A DNA stretch of 64,000 nt, from positions 124,001 to 188,000 of the forward strand of contig NZ_JAKZGR010000002.1 of assembly GCF_022549675.1 (NCBI RefSeq), given 5' to 3'. The notes beneath the pieces were generated by a model. The model searched no databases. It was not told the DNA's origin and saw nothing but the letters and a program-made list of their open reading frames with translations. The first letter of the stretch is position 1. Every line of letters starts with the position of its first letter. Shown here piece after piece: positions 20,806 to 29,526 of this stretch. The stretch comes from Belliella kenyensis (GTDB lineage: Bacteria > Bacteroidota > Bacteroidia > Cytophagales > Cyclobacteriaceae). A program made the position numbers and the translations under genes.

Positions 20806-21915
20806 TTAGCTGGATTTTTCTTCCTTGGGGATTATATCCGTTGCCAAAAGTAGTGTTTCAATTTCTCGAATCGCTTCTCTGTGATTTTGACTTGGGAAGT
20901 ATACGAAGCCTTCCATGTAATATAGCTTCCCTTTTTCTGTGTCTACAATGGTATATGACATAAATGAACCTCCCATTGATAAATTAGCTGTTTTCCATCC
21001 ACCTCTCAATTCTACAGCATAATTTCCCTTGATGTTGAAATTGGTAAAAGTAGGTGTTGGATCAACTTTTTCAATGGTTAAGTAAGAGTTTCTATTGTCA
21101 GGATCACTGTATAGATGTGCTTTGGCTATTTTTTCTCTTAGTTTGATGATTTCTTCTGGAAATACTTGCTCTTCGCTAGTATAGTCCATCTCATAGAAAA
21201 ATAGGCTAATGTCTGCTCTATCAGATCGAGGCGTAGGCTGTCTTAACCAGAGAAAGTCATCTTCTGATTTAGCAACTTGATAGGAAGTAGGTACTTGGAT
21301 GTTCAAGCCTAGTTTTTCACCAGCTACTCTTGCAGCGCCACTTTTTCTTCCTAAAATTAGTTTTTCAAGTCTCTCTCGTTCACGTACATGGAAGAGATTT
21401 TGTATTTTGTTCTTGTTGGCTTGAAGGTTTTGGATCAAGGTCTCATCATTTTTACCAAATAAGTATATGAGCTCTTGACCTATCGCATGCTCATCAGCAC
21501 TCCTAAGCATATAAAGTGAGGGATCTGAAGCTGCTTTTTCTTTAGATTCTTTGCTAAAAAGTGCATTTATTCTTTGACTTGCTGAAGACCTATCATCAAA
21601 TGTAGTTACGTATACTACATTGGTTGCCTGCTTGAGAATTCCTGTGACGGCTCTTGGATCTACTCTTCTTACCGTAAACATGCTTTCCTCTCTGATCAAG
21701 CCTTTGACGTCTGCTTGAAATATCTCTTTCAAAGCATCTCCTACAGGGCCCTGCCACTTGGTAGAGTCTATGGCAAGGATGATCTCACCGATTGCGCCCC
21801 GAGCCTTTGGTTTATTTGCATTTTTGCTCTCTTCTGAATTATCGCAGGAGGATATCGATATCGAAATTGTGATAAGGACAAGAAGTGCTGGAAGTATTTG
21901 TTTGAATGTTTTCAT
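20806..21915 (-). CDS. DUF4837 family lipoprotein
   Basis: A Bacteroidota-specific protein of unknown function. The start at 21915 gives MKTFKQILPALLVL, a lipoprotein signal with lipobox ISSC, so the mature protein begins at the Cys and is likely anchored to a membrane. The frame can be extended to 21966, but that would put 17 residues before the signal peptide, and a -7 element at 21964-21971 places the transcript start inside that extension. The body (about 370 residues) has Trp-rich motifs (LWLRQPTPRSDRADISLFFY, ELRGGWKTANLSMGGSF). The sequence does not reveal an enzyme activity. It precedes maeB by 21 bp. Confidence 0.85.
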   Translation of the reverse strand: MKTFKQILPALLVLITISISISSCDNSEESKNANKPKARGAIGEIILAIDSTKWQGPVGDALKEIFQADVKGLIREESMFTVRRVDPRAVTGILKQATNVVYVTTFDDRSSASQRINALFSKESKEKAASDPSLYMLRSADEHAIGQELIYLFGKNDETLIQNLQANKNKIQNLFHVRERERLEKLILGRKSGAARVAGEKLGLNIQVPTSYQVAKSEDDFLWLRQPTPRSDRADISLFFYEMDYTSEEQVFPEEIIKLREKIAKAHLYSDPDNRNSYLTIEKVDPTPTFTNFNIKGNYAVELRGGWKTANLSMGGSFMSYTIVDTEKGKLYYMEGFVYFPSQNHREAIREIETLLLATDIIPKEEKSS

Positions 21916-21963
21916 AACGATTTTGTCTGTGTTAGCTACTAATATAACTAAATAAACAGTAAA

Positions 21964-21971
21964 CAAAAATA
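21964..21971 (-). promoter_or_regulatory. Putative -7 element of the DUF4837 gene
   Basis: Minus strand TATTTTTG, a full match to TAnnTTTG. There is no good -33 match at 19 bp. It predicts transcription from about 21958 and a leader near 43 nt before the ATG at 21915. Confidence 0.4.
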
Positions 21972-21984
21972 ATTAATTAGTTGA

Positions 21985-23394
21985 TTAACCAATTATAAGC
22001 TTTTGTCCTGGTTTGATCTGATTAGAGTTGAGGTTGTTCAACTTTTTAATCTGATCAATTGTAACTCCATCTAGCTTTTTAGAAATCAGCCACAAAGAAT
22101 CTCCCGGCTGTACAGTATAAGTTTTGGTGCCACTGGTGTTTTCGGCTAAAGTTTGTTGAGATGATGATGCAGGAGCGTTTTTGGTGTATATTTTAAGGTT
22201 TTGCCCAACCTTAATTGTGTTTGAATTCAGATTATTCCAAGTTTTGATGTTGGTGACGGAGGTACCATGACGCTTTGCTATGCTTCCCAATACATCTCCA
22301 TTTTTGACCCTGTATGTAATCAAATCATTACCTGGGATTGTTGAAGTTGTTGTTTTGGGAGTTTCTATGTTAAAGTTATTAGTTGCTCTTAGGGCTAATT
22401 TTCTCTCATCGGTAAGTGCAACTGCATGTTTAAAATGGTCTTTATTTTGTGCTATAAAATCTGCTTTTGAAGCAGGTACTTTTAGAGCGATGTGCTTGTG
22501 TGATGAAGGGATCATTCTATTCTGAATAGAGGGATTCAACCTTTCAAGATCTTCTACACAGATATTGGTCAATGCAGCAAGTTCTTCTAAATCCAACTCT
22601 TGATTGAATTGGATTTTTCTATGAGCGATAGGATAGGTAGGCTCTTCAAGGTGTAGGTTATGATCTGCCGCATGCCTCATGATATACATCATGGCCTGAA
22701 ATTGCGGTACATAACTGCGAGTCTCCTTAGGAAGATGATCATATACTCCCCAGAATGTTTGCTTACCGCCAGATTTTCTAATTGCCTTTCTGACGTTTCC
22801 AGGTCCACAGTTGTAGGCTGCTAGTGCCAATTCCCAATTGCCAAACATTTTGTACAATGACTTGAGATATTTAGCAGCGGCATCAGTAGAGAGCTCAGGA
22901 TCCATTCTATCGTCTACGTCATTGTTGGCATGAAGACTATACATCTTTCCTGTTGCAGGCATAAATTGCCATAATCCCATCGCACCTACTCTAGATTTTG
23001 CTCGAGGATTGAGACCTGATTCTATGATGGAGAGATACTTGATATCTGAAGGCATGTCATGTCTATCTAAGACATCATCAAACATTGGGAAGTAAACTGC
23101 TTCTCTCTGTAGCACCATTCTAGTATATTCTCTATTCCTTACAGCAAAGTAATTAATGAATGAGAATATTCTATCGTTGAGTTCAAAAGGCATGTCAGTC
23201 TTCATTGCCTTTATTTTTTTTGCAACTTCATCAAAAGTAAAGTCAGGGATATAGTCGTACTGATAGTTTGGAGCTATCAATTCATCTTGGATTCCTTGGG
23301 AGTTGAAGTTGTAAAGTTCCTGACCATAAACTGACAAGCTGCAAAGCATGAAAGTTGGTAGAACCATAGAAAGAGATTTGAAGATGTTTTTCAT
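21985..23394 (-). CDS. Lytic transglycosylase with two LysM domains (MltD-like)
   Basis: A 469-residue exported murein-cleaving enzyme. The signal peptide ends near LSVYGQ. The SLT catalytic domain lies near residues 110-240, with the catalytic Glu in LSIIESGLNPRA, followed by GAMGLWQFMPATG and ALAAYNCGPGNVRKA, the three family signatures. Two LysM peptidoglycan-binding domains follow at about 357-402 (TYRVKNGDVLGSIAKRHGTS) and 424-468 (TYTVQPGDSLWLISKKL). This is the MltD arrangement. It starts 14 bp after gatA and probably shares the tatA-gatA transcript. Confidence 0.93.
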   Translation of the reverse strand: MKNIFKSLSMVLPTFMLCSLSVYGQELYNFNSQGIQDELIAPNYQYDYIPDFTFDEVAKKIKAMKTDMPFELNDRIFSFINYFAVRNREYTRMVLQREAVYFPMFDDVLDRHDMPSDIKYLSIIESGLNPRAKSRVGAMGLWQFMPATGKMYSLHANNDVDDRMDPELSTDAAAKYLKSLYKMFGNWELALAAYNCGPGNVRKAIRKSGGKQTFWGVYDHLPKETRSYVPQFQAMMYIMRHAADHNLHLEEPTYPIAHRKIQFNQELDLEELAALTNICVEDLERLNPSIQNRMIPSSHKHIALKVPASKADFIAQNKDHFKHAVALTDERKLALRATNNFNIETPKTTTSTIPGNDLITYRVKNGDVLGSIAKRHGTSVTNIKTWNNLNSNTIKVGQNLKIYTKNAPASSSQQTLAENTSGTKTYTVQPGDSLWLISKKLDGVTIDQIKKLNNLNSNQIKPGQKLIIG

Positions 23395-23408
23395 GGTCAG
23401 GTTGGTTA

Positions 23409-24836
23409 TTAATTTTCTGATTTGGTCAAATAATTGGCAAATGCATATAGCTCGGCTTCTTTGAAACTGTTTGCAATGATTTGGAGACCAATAGGTAGAC
23501 CATTAGCATCTGTCCCATTAGGAATAGATATCGCTGGTACACCCGATACTGAGGCTTGCACAGTAAAGAGATCTTCAAGGTACATGGCTACAGGGTCATT
23601 GCTGTGCTCTCCAAACTTGAACGCTGTAGATGGCGTAGTTGGCATAACAATATAGTCATATTTATTCAATAAGTCTTCTGTAAACTCTTTGATTAATCTC
23701 CGAACTTTTTGAGCCTTAGTGAAATAGGCATCATAGTAGCTTGCGCTCAATACAAAAGTGCCTAGCATAATTCTCCTTTTGACCTCTTCCCCAAATCCTT
23801 CAGAACGTGTAAGCTTGTACATGCTTTCCAAATTATGAGCATTGGGTGTTCTATAGCCATACTTAACGCCATCAAATCTTGAAAGATTTGAGCTAGCTTC
23901 GGCAGTAGTTAAGATATAGTAAGTAGGGAGGGTATATTTTAATAGAGGGAATTTCACTTCTTCCACCTGATGGCCTTCCTGCTTTAGTCTTTCCAAAGCT
24001 TTGAGCGTATTGGCTTTTATTTCTGGCTGAAGAGCCTCTGACTCTATGGTCTCTTTGAGATAAGCAACTTTTGCTCTCTTTTCAAAATGGAGCAACTCAC
24101 TATAGGCGGGAACGGGCTTGCGTGAAGCAGTGCTGTCAAACTCGTCGGTGCCAGCCATGATCTCCATCACAAGTGCATTGTCTGGGACATTTCTAGAAAA
24201 CACTCCAATTGTATCAAATGAGGAAGCATAGGCAATGAGACCCCATCTCGAGACTCTTGAGTAGGTTGGTTTGATACCGACCAATCCAGTAAATGCAGCT
24301 GGCTGTCTTACCGATCCCCCAGTGTCTGTACCTAGAGATACTGTACAAAGGTTGGCTTGTACGGCTACTGCAGAACCACCAGAAGAACCACCTGGGACTC
24401 TATCTTCATCTATAGCATTGAGCACTTTGCCATGAGCCGAGTTTTCATTGGAGCTACCCATACCAAACTCATCGCAATTCAATCTTCCGATGATGATAGC
24501 ATCTTCATTGATCAATCTTTGGACAGCAGTGGCAGTAAACTGCGATTCGAACCCTTGTAAAATCTTACTTGAAGCATTGATCTCATGGCCTTGAAGGCAT
24601 AGTACATCCTTGATACCTATGACCATTCCTGCAAGTTTTCCAGCTTTGCCAATAGCCAATTTTTCATTTACCTTTTCTGCTTGTGACAAAGCATAATCTG
24701 TATAAACTTCAACGAAGGCGTTGAGATGCGCCTTCGTTTCAATGTTTTTGAGGTAATAATTTACGATCGCTTTACAATCTACTTCTTTTGTTTCTAGCGC
24801 TCGTTTTATTTCGTCAAATGAAAGGAATTTTTCCAA
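23409..24836 (-). CDS. gatA: Aspartyl/glutamyl-tRNA amidotransferase subunit A
   Basis: The glutaminase subunit of GatCAB, which converts Glu-tRNA(Gln) or Asp-tRNA(Asn) to the amidated form. The amidase signature is complete: the catalytic Lys in VIGIKDVLC (about residue 75), GGSSGGSAVAVQ (about 149-160) and the Ser nucleophile in GTDTGGSVRQPAAF (about 170-183). At 475 residues it is of normal size. gatB and gatC are not adjacent. It begins 12 bp after tatA, which places it second in a transcript from the strong promoter at 25086-25116. Confidence 0.95.
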   Translation of the reverse strand: MEKFLSFDEIKRALETKEVDCKAIVNYYLKNIETKAHLNAFVEVYTDYALSQAEKVNEKLAIGKAGKLAGMVIGIKDVLCLQGHEINASSKILQGFESQFTATAVQRLINEDAIIIGRLNCDEFGMGSSNENSAHGKVLNAIDEDRVPGGSSGGSAVAVQANLCTVSLGTDTGGSVRQPAAFTGLVGIKPTYSRVSRWGLIAYASSFDTIGVFSRNVPDNALVMEIMAGTDEFDSTASRKPVPAYSELLHFEKRAKVAYLKETIESEALQPEIKANTLKALERLKQEGHQVEEVKFPLLKYTLPTYYILTTAEASSNLSRFDGVKYGYRTPNAHNLESMYKLTRSEGFGEEVKRRIMLGTFVLSASYYDAYFTKAQKVRRLIKEFTEDLLNKYDYIVMPTTPSTAFKFGEHSNDPVAMYLEDLFTVQASVSGVPAISIPNGTDANGLPIGLQIIANSFKEAELYAFANYLTKSEN

Positions 24837-24848
24837 TGTTTGAGTCTT

Positions 24849-25055
24849 TTAGTCCTTTTTCTTATTGTCATCCTTCAAACCTTCTTCTAGGTCATTTTGG
24901 ATTTCCTTAGTAGCATCTTTGAATTCTCTGATACCTCTACCCAGCCCTCTTGCTAACTCAGGGATTCTTTTGGCACCGAAGAATAGCACAATCACCAATA
25001 TGATAAGAATCATGGATCCTGGACTCATTCCTCCGATAAAACCTAATGTAGTCAT
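24849..25055 (-). CDS. tatA: Twin-arginine translocase subunit TatA/TatE
   Basis: A 68-residue Tat pore component. It shows one membrane helix (SMILIILVIVLFFG), the invariant FGAKRIPELARGLGRGI hinge with amphipathic helix, and a charged C-terminal tail (KEIQNDLEEGLKDDNKKKD). Tat exports folded proteins with twin-arginine signals. tatC is not in the window. The gene leads a transcript with gatA. Confidence 0.95.
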   Translation of the reverse strand: MTTLGFIGGMSPGSMILIILVIVLFFGAKRIPELARGLGRGIREFKDATKEIQNDLEEGLKDDNKKKD

Positions 25056-25085
25056 GATCTTGTTATTTAGATTTTGAATTTAATA

Positions 25086-25116
25086 CAAAGATATAAGAGT
25101 ACTAGGCTATCACAAA
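25086..25116 (-). promoter_or_regulatory. Promoter of tatA-gatA
   Basis: Minus strand: TTTG (25116-25113), spacer of exactly 19 bp, TATCTTTG (25093-25086). Both elements match the Bacteroidota primary sigma consensus without error. Transcription would begin near 25080, about 25 nt before tatA. Confidence 0.75.
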
Positions 25117-25170
25117 GGATTTACTGTACTGATATTCTTGTTTTTTTGTAAATATACGAATTATTAATTT

Positions 25171-26418
25171 CTATCTCCTCATTAGCCATGTGGAGGGGTC
25201 AAGAGGTTGTAGACCTTTCCATGTTTCGAAGTGTACTTCGGCAATGCCTTCTTTGTTTGTATACACTTGTCCTATGATTTGTTTTGCTTTTACTTTCTCA
25301 CCAGCTTTCACATTGATTACCTTGAGTTTGCTATACATGGTATAGTATTCCCCATGCTTGATCAAAATGGTACCTCCATAACCTGGTACAGTAGCCACTT
25401 TGGTCACTTCTCCATCGAATACCGTTCTTACGTTTGAGTTTGGATTGGTTTGAATATCTACACCATCGTTGTCTTCTACTATTCCTTTGAGAGTAGGGTG
25501 GGGATGAGTCCCAAACCTTTTTGACACAAAACCTGACTCAACAGGCCAAGGAAGTTTGCCTTTATTGCCTGCAAATGAGCTAGAGAGAGCAGCTGCTTCT
25601 GGTGTCAGTGGGATCGCACTACCTGATGATTTTGTTGCTGTTGAATTTGCTTTTTTAGCTTCTGCTTCTGCCCTGCGAATTTCTTCTTCGATGGCTCTTT
25701 TGATCAAATTGTTGAGGTTTTCCTGTTGCTTTCTTGCTTCGGCTATTTTTTTTCTGAGGTCAACTTCTTGTTTTTCTAAGTTAGTGACAATTTTTTGTTG
25801 GTCTGTCCTAGCAGCAGATAGTTGTTTTCTTTGTTCTTCTTCTTTATTGATTACTTGTTGCTTCTCTATTTTTTTATCTTCTAGCTTTACCCTCTGATTG
25901 GCAAGCTCAGCAGTCACTTTTTCAATTTGTTCTACTTGTTTTTTTCGGGCATCCGTATATTGTTTGAGATATTTGATTCTCATGTAGAACTGTTTGAAAG
26001 TGCTAGAGCTGAAGATAAACGATGTCATCGTCAATCCTTGATTGAGTTTTGAAGAGGTGTAGACCATTTTGGAATATTCTTCTTTCAGATTCTTTAAATC
26101 ATTTTCTAAAGATTTGATTCTAACTTCAGTTTCTGCTATTTCTCGATTGATCAAAGATATTTCACTACTCAATGTTCGAATGTATGTGACTCTAGTTTCC
26201 AGTTGTTTGGAGACCACATTGAGTTGACCTAATGATACCCTTTTGGATTCTGCTGTTTGCTTAAGTATTTTGTCAAATTCCAGCAGTCTTTTTTGCACCA
26301 AATCCTTTTCTTTTTCCAATTGAGCTCTGCTTTTTGCTGTCTGTGCATGTAGATCCATGCCAGGAGAGAGCATCATGCCTAGTGAGATTGTCAACAAAAA
26401 ATAGAATTTACTTTTCAT
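25171..26418 (-). CDS. EnvC-like murein hydrolase activator (coiled coil plus degenerate LytM/M23 domain)
   Basis: A 415-residue exported protein with signal peptide (ending near LHAQTA), a long coiled coil (about 28-245, rich in E, K, Q and L) and a C-terminal M23/LytM domain (about 290-415). The zinc ligands of active M23 peptidases are lost: HxGxD reads NDGVDI, the YxHL His reads YSKL, and HxH reads EVHF. That degeneracy is the mark of EnvC-type proteins, which activate cell-wall amidases at division and do not cut peptidoglycan themselves. Database names such as peptidase M23 would overstate its activity. It follows the DUF4292 gene by 3 bp in a TPR-DUF4292-EnvC unit. Confidence 0.85.
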   Translation of the reverse strand: MKSKFYFLLTISLGMMLSPGMDLHAQTAKSRAQLEKEKDLVQKRLLEFDKILKQTAESKRVSLGQLNVVSKQLETRVTYIRTLSSEISLINREIAETEVRIKSLENDLKNLKEEYSKMVYTSSKLNQGLTMTSFIFSSSTFKQFYMRIKYLKQYTDARKKQVEQIEKVTAELANQRVKLEDKKIEKQQVINKEEEQRKQLSAARTDQQKIVTNLEKQEVDLRKKIAEARKQQENLNNLIKRAIEEEIRRAEAEAKKANSTATKSSGSAIPLTPEAAALSSSFAGNKGKLPWPVESGFVSKRFGTHPHPTLKGIVEDNDGVDIQTNPNSNVRTVFDGEVTKVATVPGYGGTILIKHGEYYTMYSKLKVINVKAGEKVKAKQIIGQVYTNKEGIAEVHFETWKGLQPLDPSTWLMRR

Positions 26419-26421
26419 AGT

Positions 26422-27159
26422 CTAAAATTGGAAAGGAAAACTTAGTGGCTCATCTGTAGTCTCAATGCGAGACATTTCTATATGAATGAGAGAGTTTTGC
26501 ATTTCTCCTTCCATATTAAAAGATATTTTGATTAGTGATTTACTTGGGAAAGGCTGGCCATTGACTTCCTCAAAAATTGGGAAACTTGCTAATAATGCCC
26601 CTGAATCGTTGAGCGTATTACTACTGAGTTCCTCTACCTTTCCTATTGTTGTACTGACTTTTGAATGATAACGTACGCCATCTCTGACTTGTGTGAGTTC
26701 AAATGCCTTTCCAATCCTAATCAATCGATCTCTATAGCTGAATTCTTCTGGAATGTTAGCGTAGATAAGATTTTGGAAAAGATCCAATGAGAGTTTGAGA
26801 CCGAATCTATCTTCGAATTCTGTGAAGCTCATGTTGATGTCTTGTCCATTTATTCTGTCTTTGATTCGGATATTGTCTTCTGTGACAATGCCTCTCAAAG
26901 CTTCTATTCCTAATCCTGGTGTAATGCTAAACCAAATGACACTGTCTTTTTTAGCTCTCATGCTCATCGTGCCTCGGGTAGTCTTTCCATTGGGCTCTTC
27001 GATAACGATTCTAGCTCTTGCGCTGAGGTAATTAAAATCAAAGTATGCGGGTGTAAACTCCTGCATTACTTCATCGGAAGTATATAGATTGGGTTTTTTA
27101 GCACAACTGCTCAAAAGGATGATTGCGAGCATGAAAATGCTCAAAAATATTCTAGTCAT
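26422..27159 (-). CDS. DUF4292 family lipoprotein
   Basis: A 245-residue Bacteroidota lipoprotein with signal MTRIFLSIFMLAIIL and lipobox LSSC at about 16-19. The body shows LSARARIVIEEPNGKTTRGTMSMRAKKDSVIWFSITPGLGIEALRG in outline, a pattern reminiscent of LolA/LppX-like half-barrel lipid carriers. That likeness is my inference. It overlaps the TPR gene by 8 bp and lies 3 bp before the EnvC-like gene; this trio recurs across Bacteroidota and points to an envelope role. Confidence 0.82.
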   Translation of the reverse strand: MTRIFLSIFMLAIILLSSCAKKPNLYTSDEVMQEFTPAYFDFNYLSARARIVIEEPNGKTTRGTMSMRAKKDSVIWFSITPGLGIEALRGIVTEDNIRIKDRINGQDINMSFTEFEDRFGLKLSLDLFQNLIYANIPEEFSYRDRLIRIGKAFELTQVRDGVRYHSKVSTTIGKVEELSSNTLNDSGALLASFPIFEEVNGQPFPSKSLIKISFNMEGEMQNSLIHIEMSRIETTDEPLSFPFQF

Positions 27160-28882
27160 AATATTTCTGATCCTTTATTTTTCTATTTAAAAGGTCTGTA
27201 GTTTCATCTCCGCCTTCTGCTTTTTTCCAATAGGCGATAGCTTCGTTTTTATTGCCAAGGTGGTACAGTATATCACCGTAATGTTCTAGCATGATTGCAC
27301 TAGGAGTCTCTTGATTTTCTAGTGCCAATTCCATGTATTTTTTTGCATTTTCATAATCTTGCATTTGGAAAAGAACCCATGCATGAGTGTCAAGGTAAGT
27401 AGCGTTTTTAGGAAATCTTTTGACAAGCTTTTCAGACATGCTTTTAGCTTTTTCTAGGTTCTTTTTTGAAAGAGAAAGATAGTATGCGTAGTTGTTAAGT
27501 ACATGCTCATCATTTGGATTGTCGGCCAAGACTTTTTCATACTTCTCAAATGCTTTTTCTTCTTTGCCTAAATTATGGTAAACATCTCCAAGCTGCCCAT
27601 TGACTAGCATGGTGAGTTGTTTGTTTTTGTTTTCGTTGATTTCGAGTGACTTAAGTAGTGATTCTTCAGCTTCTTCATTTTTTTTAAGAGCCGACTTAGC
27701 CGTACCATCAAAAAACCAAAATTCAGCTCTTTCTGGGAACTCATCAACTGCCATGCTGGTGTATTTTTCGATTTCAGTAAAATCTCCAGCTGTTTCGAAC
27801 ATGATTGTAATTACCCCTTGAAATACTTGGGGATTTTCCGGCTTGATTGCGATGGCTCTTTTATAGTACTCAAGAGCTTCTGCCTTATGTCCATTGAATA
27901 ATTTTCTATCCCCTATGACAGTCTGGACACTTCCGTCATTTGCATTGGATTCAAGCATCAAAGCCTCTAGTTGATCTAGTAGACTATCCCTTCGTTCAGT
28001 TTTGATCTCTTGAAGTATCTCCGCAAATGACTGAGCTTTGATCATTCCGTCGAGGTCTGGATTAGCATAAGCATTCAAAATCAACTCTTCAGCGGTTTCT
28101 AAGTTGCCAAGGTCTTTGTGGAGCGCATAGGCTGCCATCTGAAGCTCTGGTTGATTTGGATAAGTTTTTAAAGAATTATTGATGGTTTCTAATGCTTCAT
28201 TGGTCTTCCCATTATTGAAGTAGATTTCCACCAAACTCAATACGTATTGAGAGTTGCCGGGATGAGCTTCGATCAGTTTTTGACCTTCTTCAATTGCTTT
28301 GGCTAAGTTGTTTTTTCTCAGATATATTCTTTGTTTTTGAGCAGTCAATGGTTCAGCAACACCATAAAACTCTTCGGCCTTGTCCAAAGCTTCAAGTGCT
28401 TTATCGTTTTCACCTGCATTTAGATATAGTGATGCTAAGTCCAAGATATAATTCTGATTCTCTTCTGATGTGCTCATTAGATTCTCAATGATTGCAGCAG
28501 CTTTTAAAGGTTGCCTTTGCTTGGTATATACTTCAGCCATCATCAAGTTGTAATATTTGTTTTCTGGATCTGCTTCGACAGCCTTCATTCCGTATTCCAA
28601 AGCTGACTCTACTTTATTTGCCTTAAGATAAACCTCAGCAAGTTTGAAGTTTATTGCGGGTTCTTCTGGGGAGAGTTCTCTTGCTTTTTGGAAATAAAAA
28701 TAAGCTTTATCATAATCTTCAAGCATGAGGTGCTTTTGACCCTCGATGAATAGCCTACTTGTTTTTGTGTCGTTTACTTTACTTTTTCTATCTTTTCTTG
28801 ATGATTTGCTTTGGCCGTATGTGCTAAAGCAAAGGAGGATGGCAAGAAGGCTTAGAATGTATGATTTGAAATTTGCTTTCAC
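27152..28882 (-). CDS. Tetratricopeptide repeat protein
   Basis: A 576-residue exported protein with a signal peptide ending at LCFSTYGQ and a nearly continuous run of TPR units (for example YDKAYFYFQKARELSPEEPA, AIEEGQKLIEAHPGN, KAFEKYEKVLADNPNDEHVL, ENAKKYMELALENQETPSA). TPR arrays act as protein-binding scaffolds. No enzymatic domain is visible. It heads the unit with DUF4292 and EnvC-like genes, so an envelope assembly scaffold is plausible but unproven. A GTG/ATG ambiguity at the start does not change the signal peptide. Confidence 0.85.
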   Translation of the reverse strand: MKANFKSYILSLLAILLCFSTYGQSKSSRKDRKSKVNDTKTSRLFIEGQKHLMLEDYDKAYFYFQKARELSPEEPAINFKLAEVYLKANKVESALEYGMKAVEADPENKYYNLMMAEVYTKQRQPLKAAAIIENLMSTSEENQNYILDLASLYLNAGENDKALEALDKAEEFYGVAEPLTAQKQRIYLRKNNLAKAIEEGQKLIEAHPGNSQYVLSLVEIYFNNGKTNEALETINNSLKTYPNQPELQMAAYALHKDLGNLETAEELILNAYANPDLDGMIKAQSFAEILQEIKTERRDSLLDQLEALMLESNANDGSVQTVIGDRKLFNGHKAEALEYYKRAIAIKPENPQVFQGVITIMFETAGDFTEIEKYTSMAVDEFPERAEFWFFDGTAKSALKKNEEAEESLLKSLEINENKNKQLTMLVNGQLGDVYHNLGKEEKAFEKYEKVLADNPNDEHVLNNYAYYLSLSKKNLEKAKSMSEKLVKRFPKNATYLDTHAWVLFQMQDYENAKKYMELALENQETPSAIMLEHYGDILYHLGNKNEAIAYWKKAEGGDETTDLLNRKIKDQKYYD

Positions 28883-29049
28883 AGGTATGTTTTAAAATTT
28901 TCAATGAGAATCGTCCATTGTGCGACGGAGTTTGTCCTTTTTTGGATAGTCAATAACTGAATTTGAGTGCAAACTTGATGCCCTAAATTTAAATACTGAT
29001 CTGGAGATAATTTATAACGGAAACTAGCGCATAATGGTGCATTTATACC

Positions 29050-29484
29050 TTAAGATTTCCCAGTACTTCCATATCCACCAGCGCCTCTTTCTGTATCTGA
29101 TAAGCTTTCACTCGATTCCCAAATTATTTGTTCGTGTTTGGCTATTACCATTTGAGCGATTCTTTCTCCGTCTCCAATTGTAAAAGGATCTTGTGAAAGG
29201 TTCACTAAGAGTACCTTGATTTCTCCTCGGTAGTCTGCATCTATTGTTCCGGGACTATTGAGTACAGTCAGTCCATGCTTGAAGGCAAGGCCTGATCTGG
29301 GTCTGATTTGTGCTTCGAATCCAGCAGGAAGCTCTAGGTACAAACCAGTGCCCACAAGCCTTCTTTCCAAAGAACCCAAGGTGATCGGGGCTTCTAAATT
29401 TGCTCTCAAATCTAAGCCTGCCGAAAGGGGTGTTTGATACTCAGGAAGTGCGTGTTTGGATTGGTTGATTACTTTTACTTTCAT
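29050..29484 (-). CDS. dut: dUTP diphosphatase
   Basis: A 144-residue trimeric dUTPase that hydrolyses dUTP to dUMP and pyrophosphate. All five motifs are visible: SAGLDLRA (motif 1, near 21-28), [12 protein letters not shown] (2), [10 protein letters not shown] with the catalytic Asp (3), [10 protein letters not shown] (4) and the C-terminal [12 protein letters not shown] (5), which closes over the site. It lies 42 bp after the flippase gene and 167 bp before the TPR gene, in which gap I see no clear promoter. Confidence 0.97.
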   Translation of the reverse strand: MKVKVINQSKHALPEYQTPLSAGLDLRANLEAPITLGSLERRLVGTGLYLELPAGFEAQIRPRSGLAFKHGLTVLNSPGTIDADYRGEIKVLLVNLSQDPFTIGDGERIAQMVIAKHEQIIWESSESLSDTERGAGGYGSTGKS

Positions 29485-29526
29485 GATGGGGTATACTTAA
29501 GAGACCTTTGAACTTGATCAAAATAC

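Noticed and set aside
25171-26418. Active M23 peptidase
   Set aside because: All recognisable zinc ligands are replaced (NDGVD, YSKL, EVHF).
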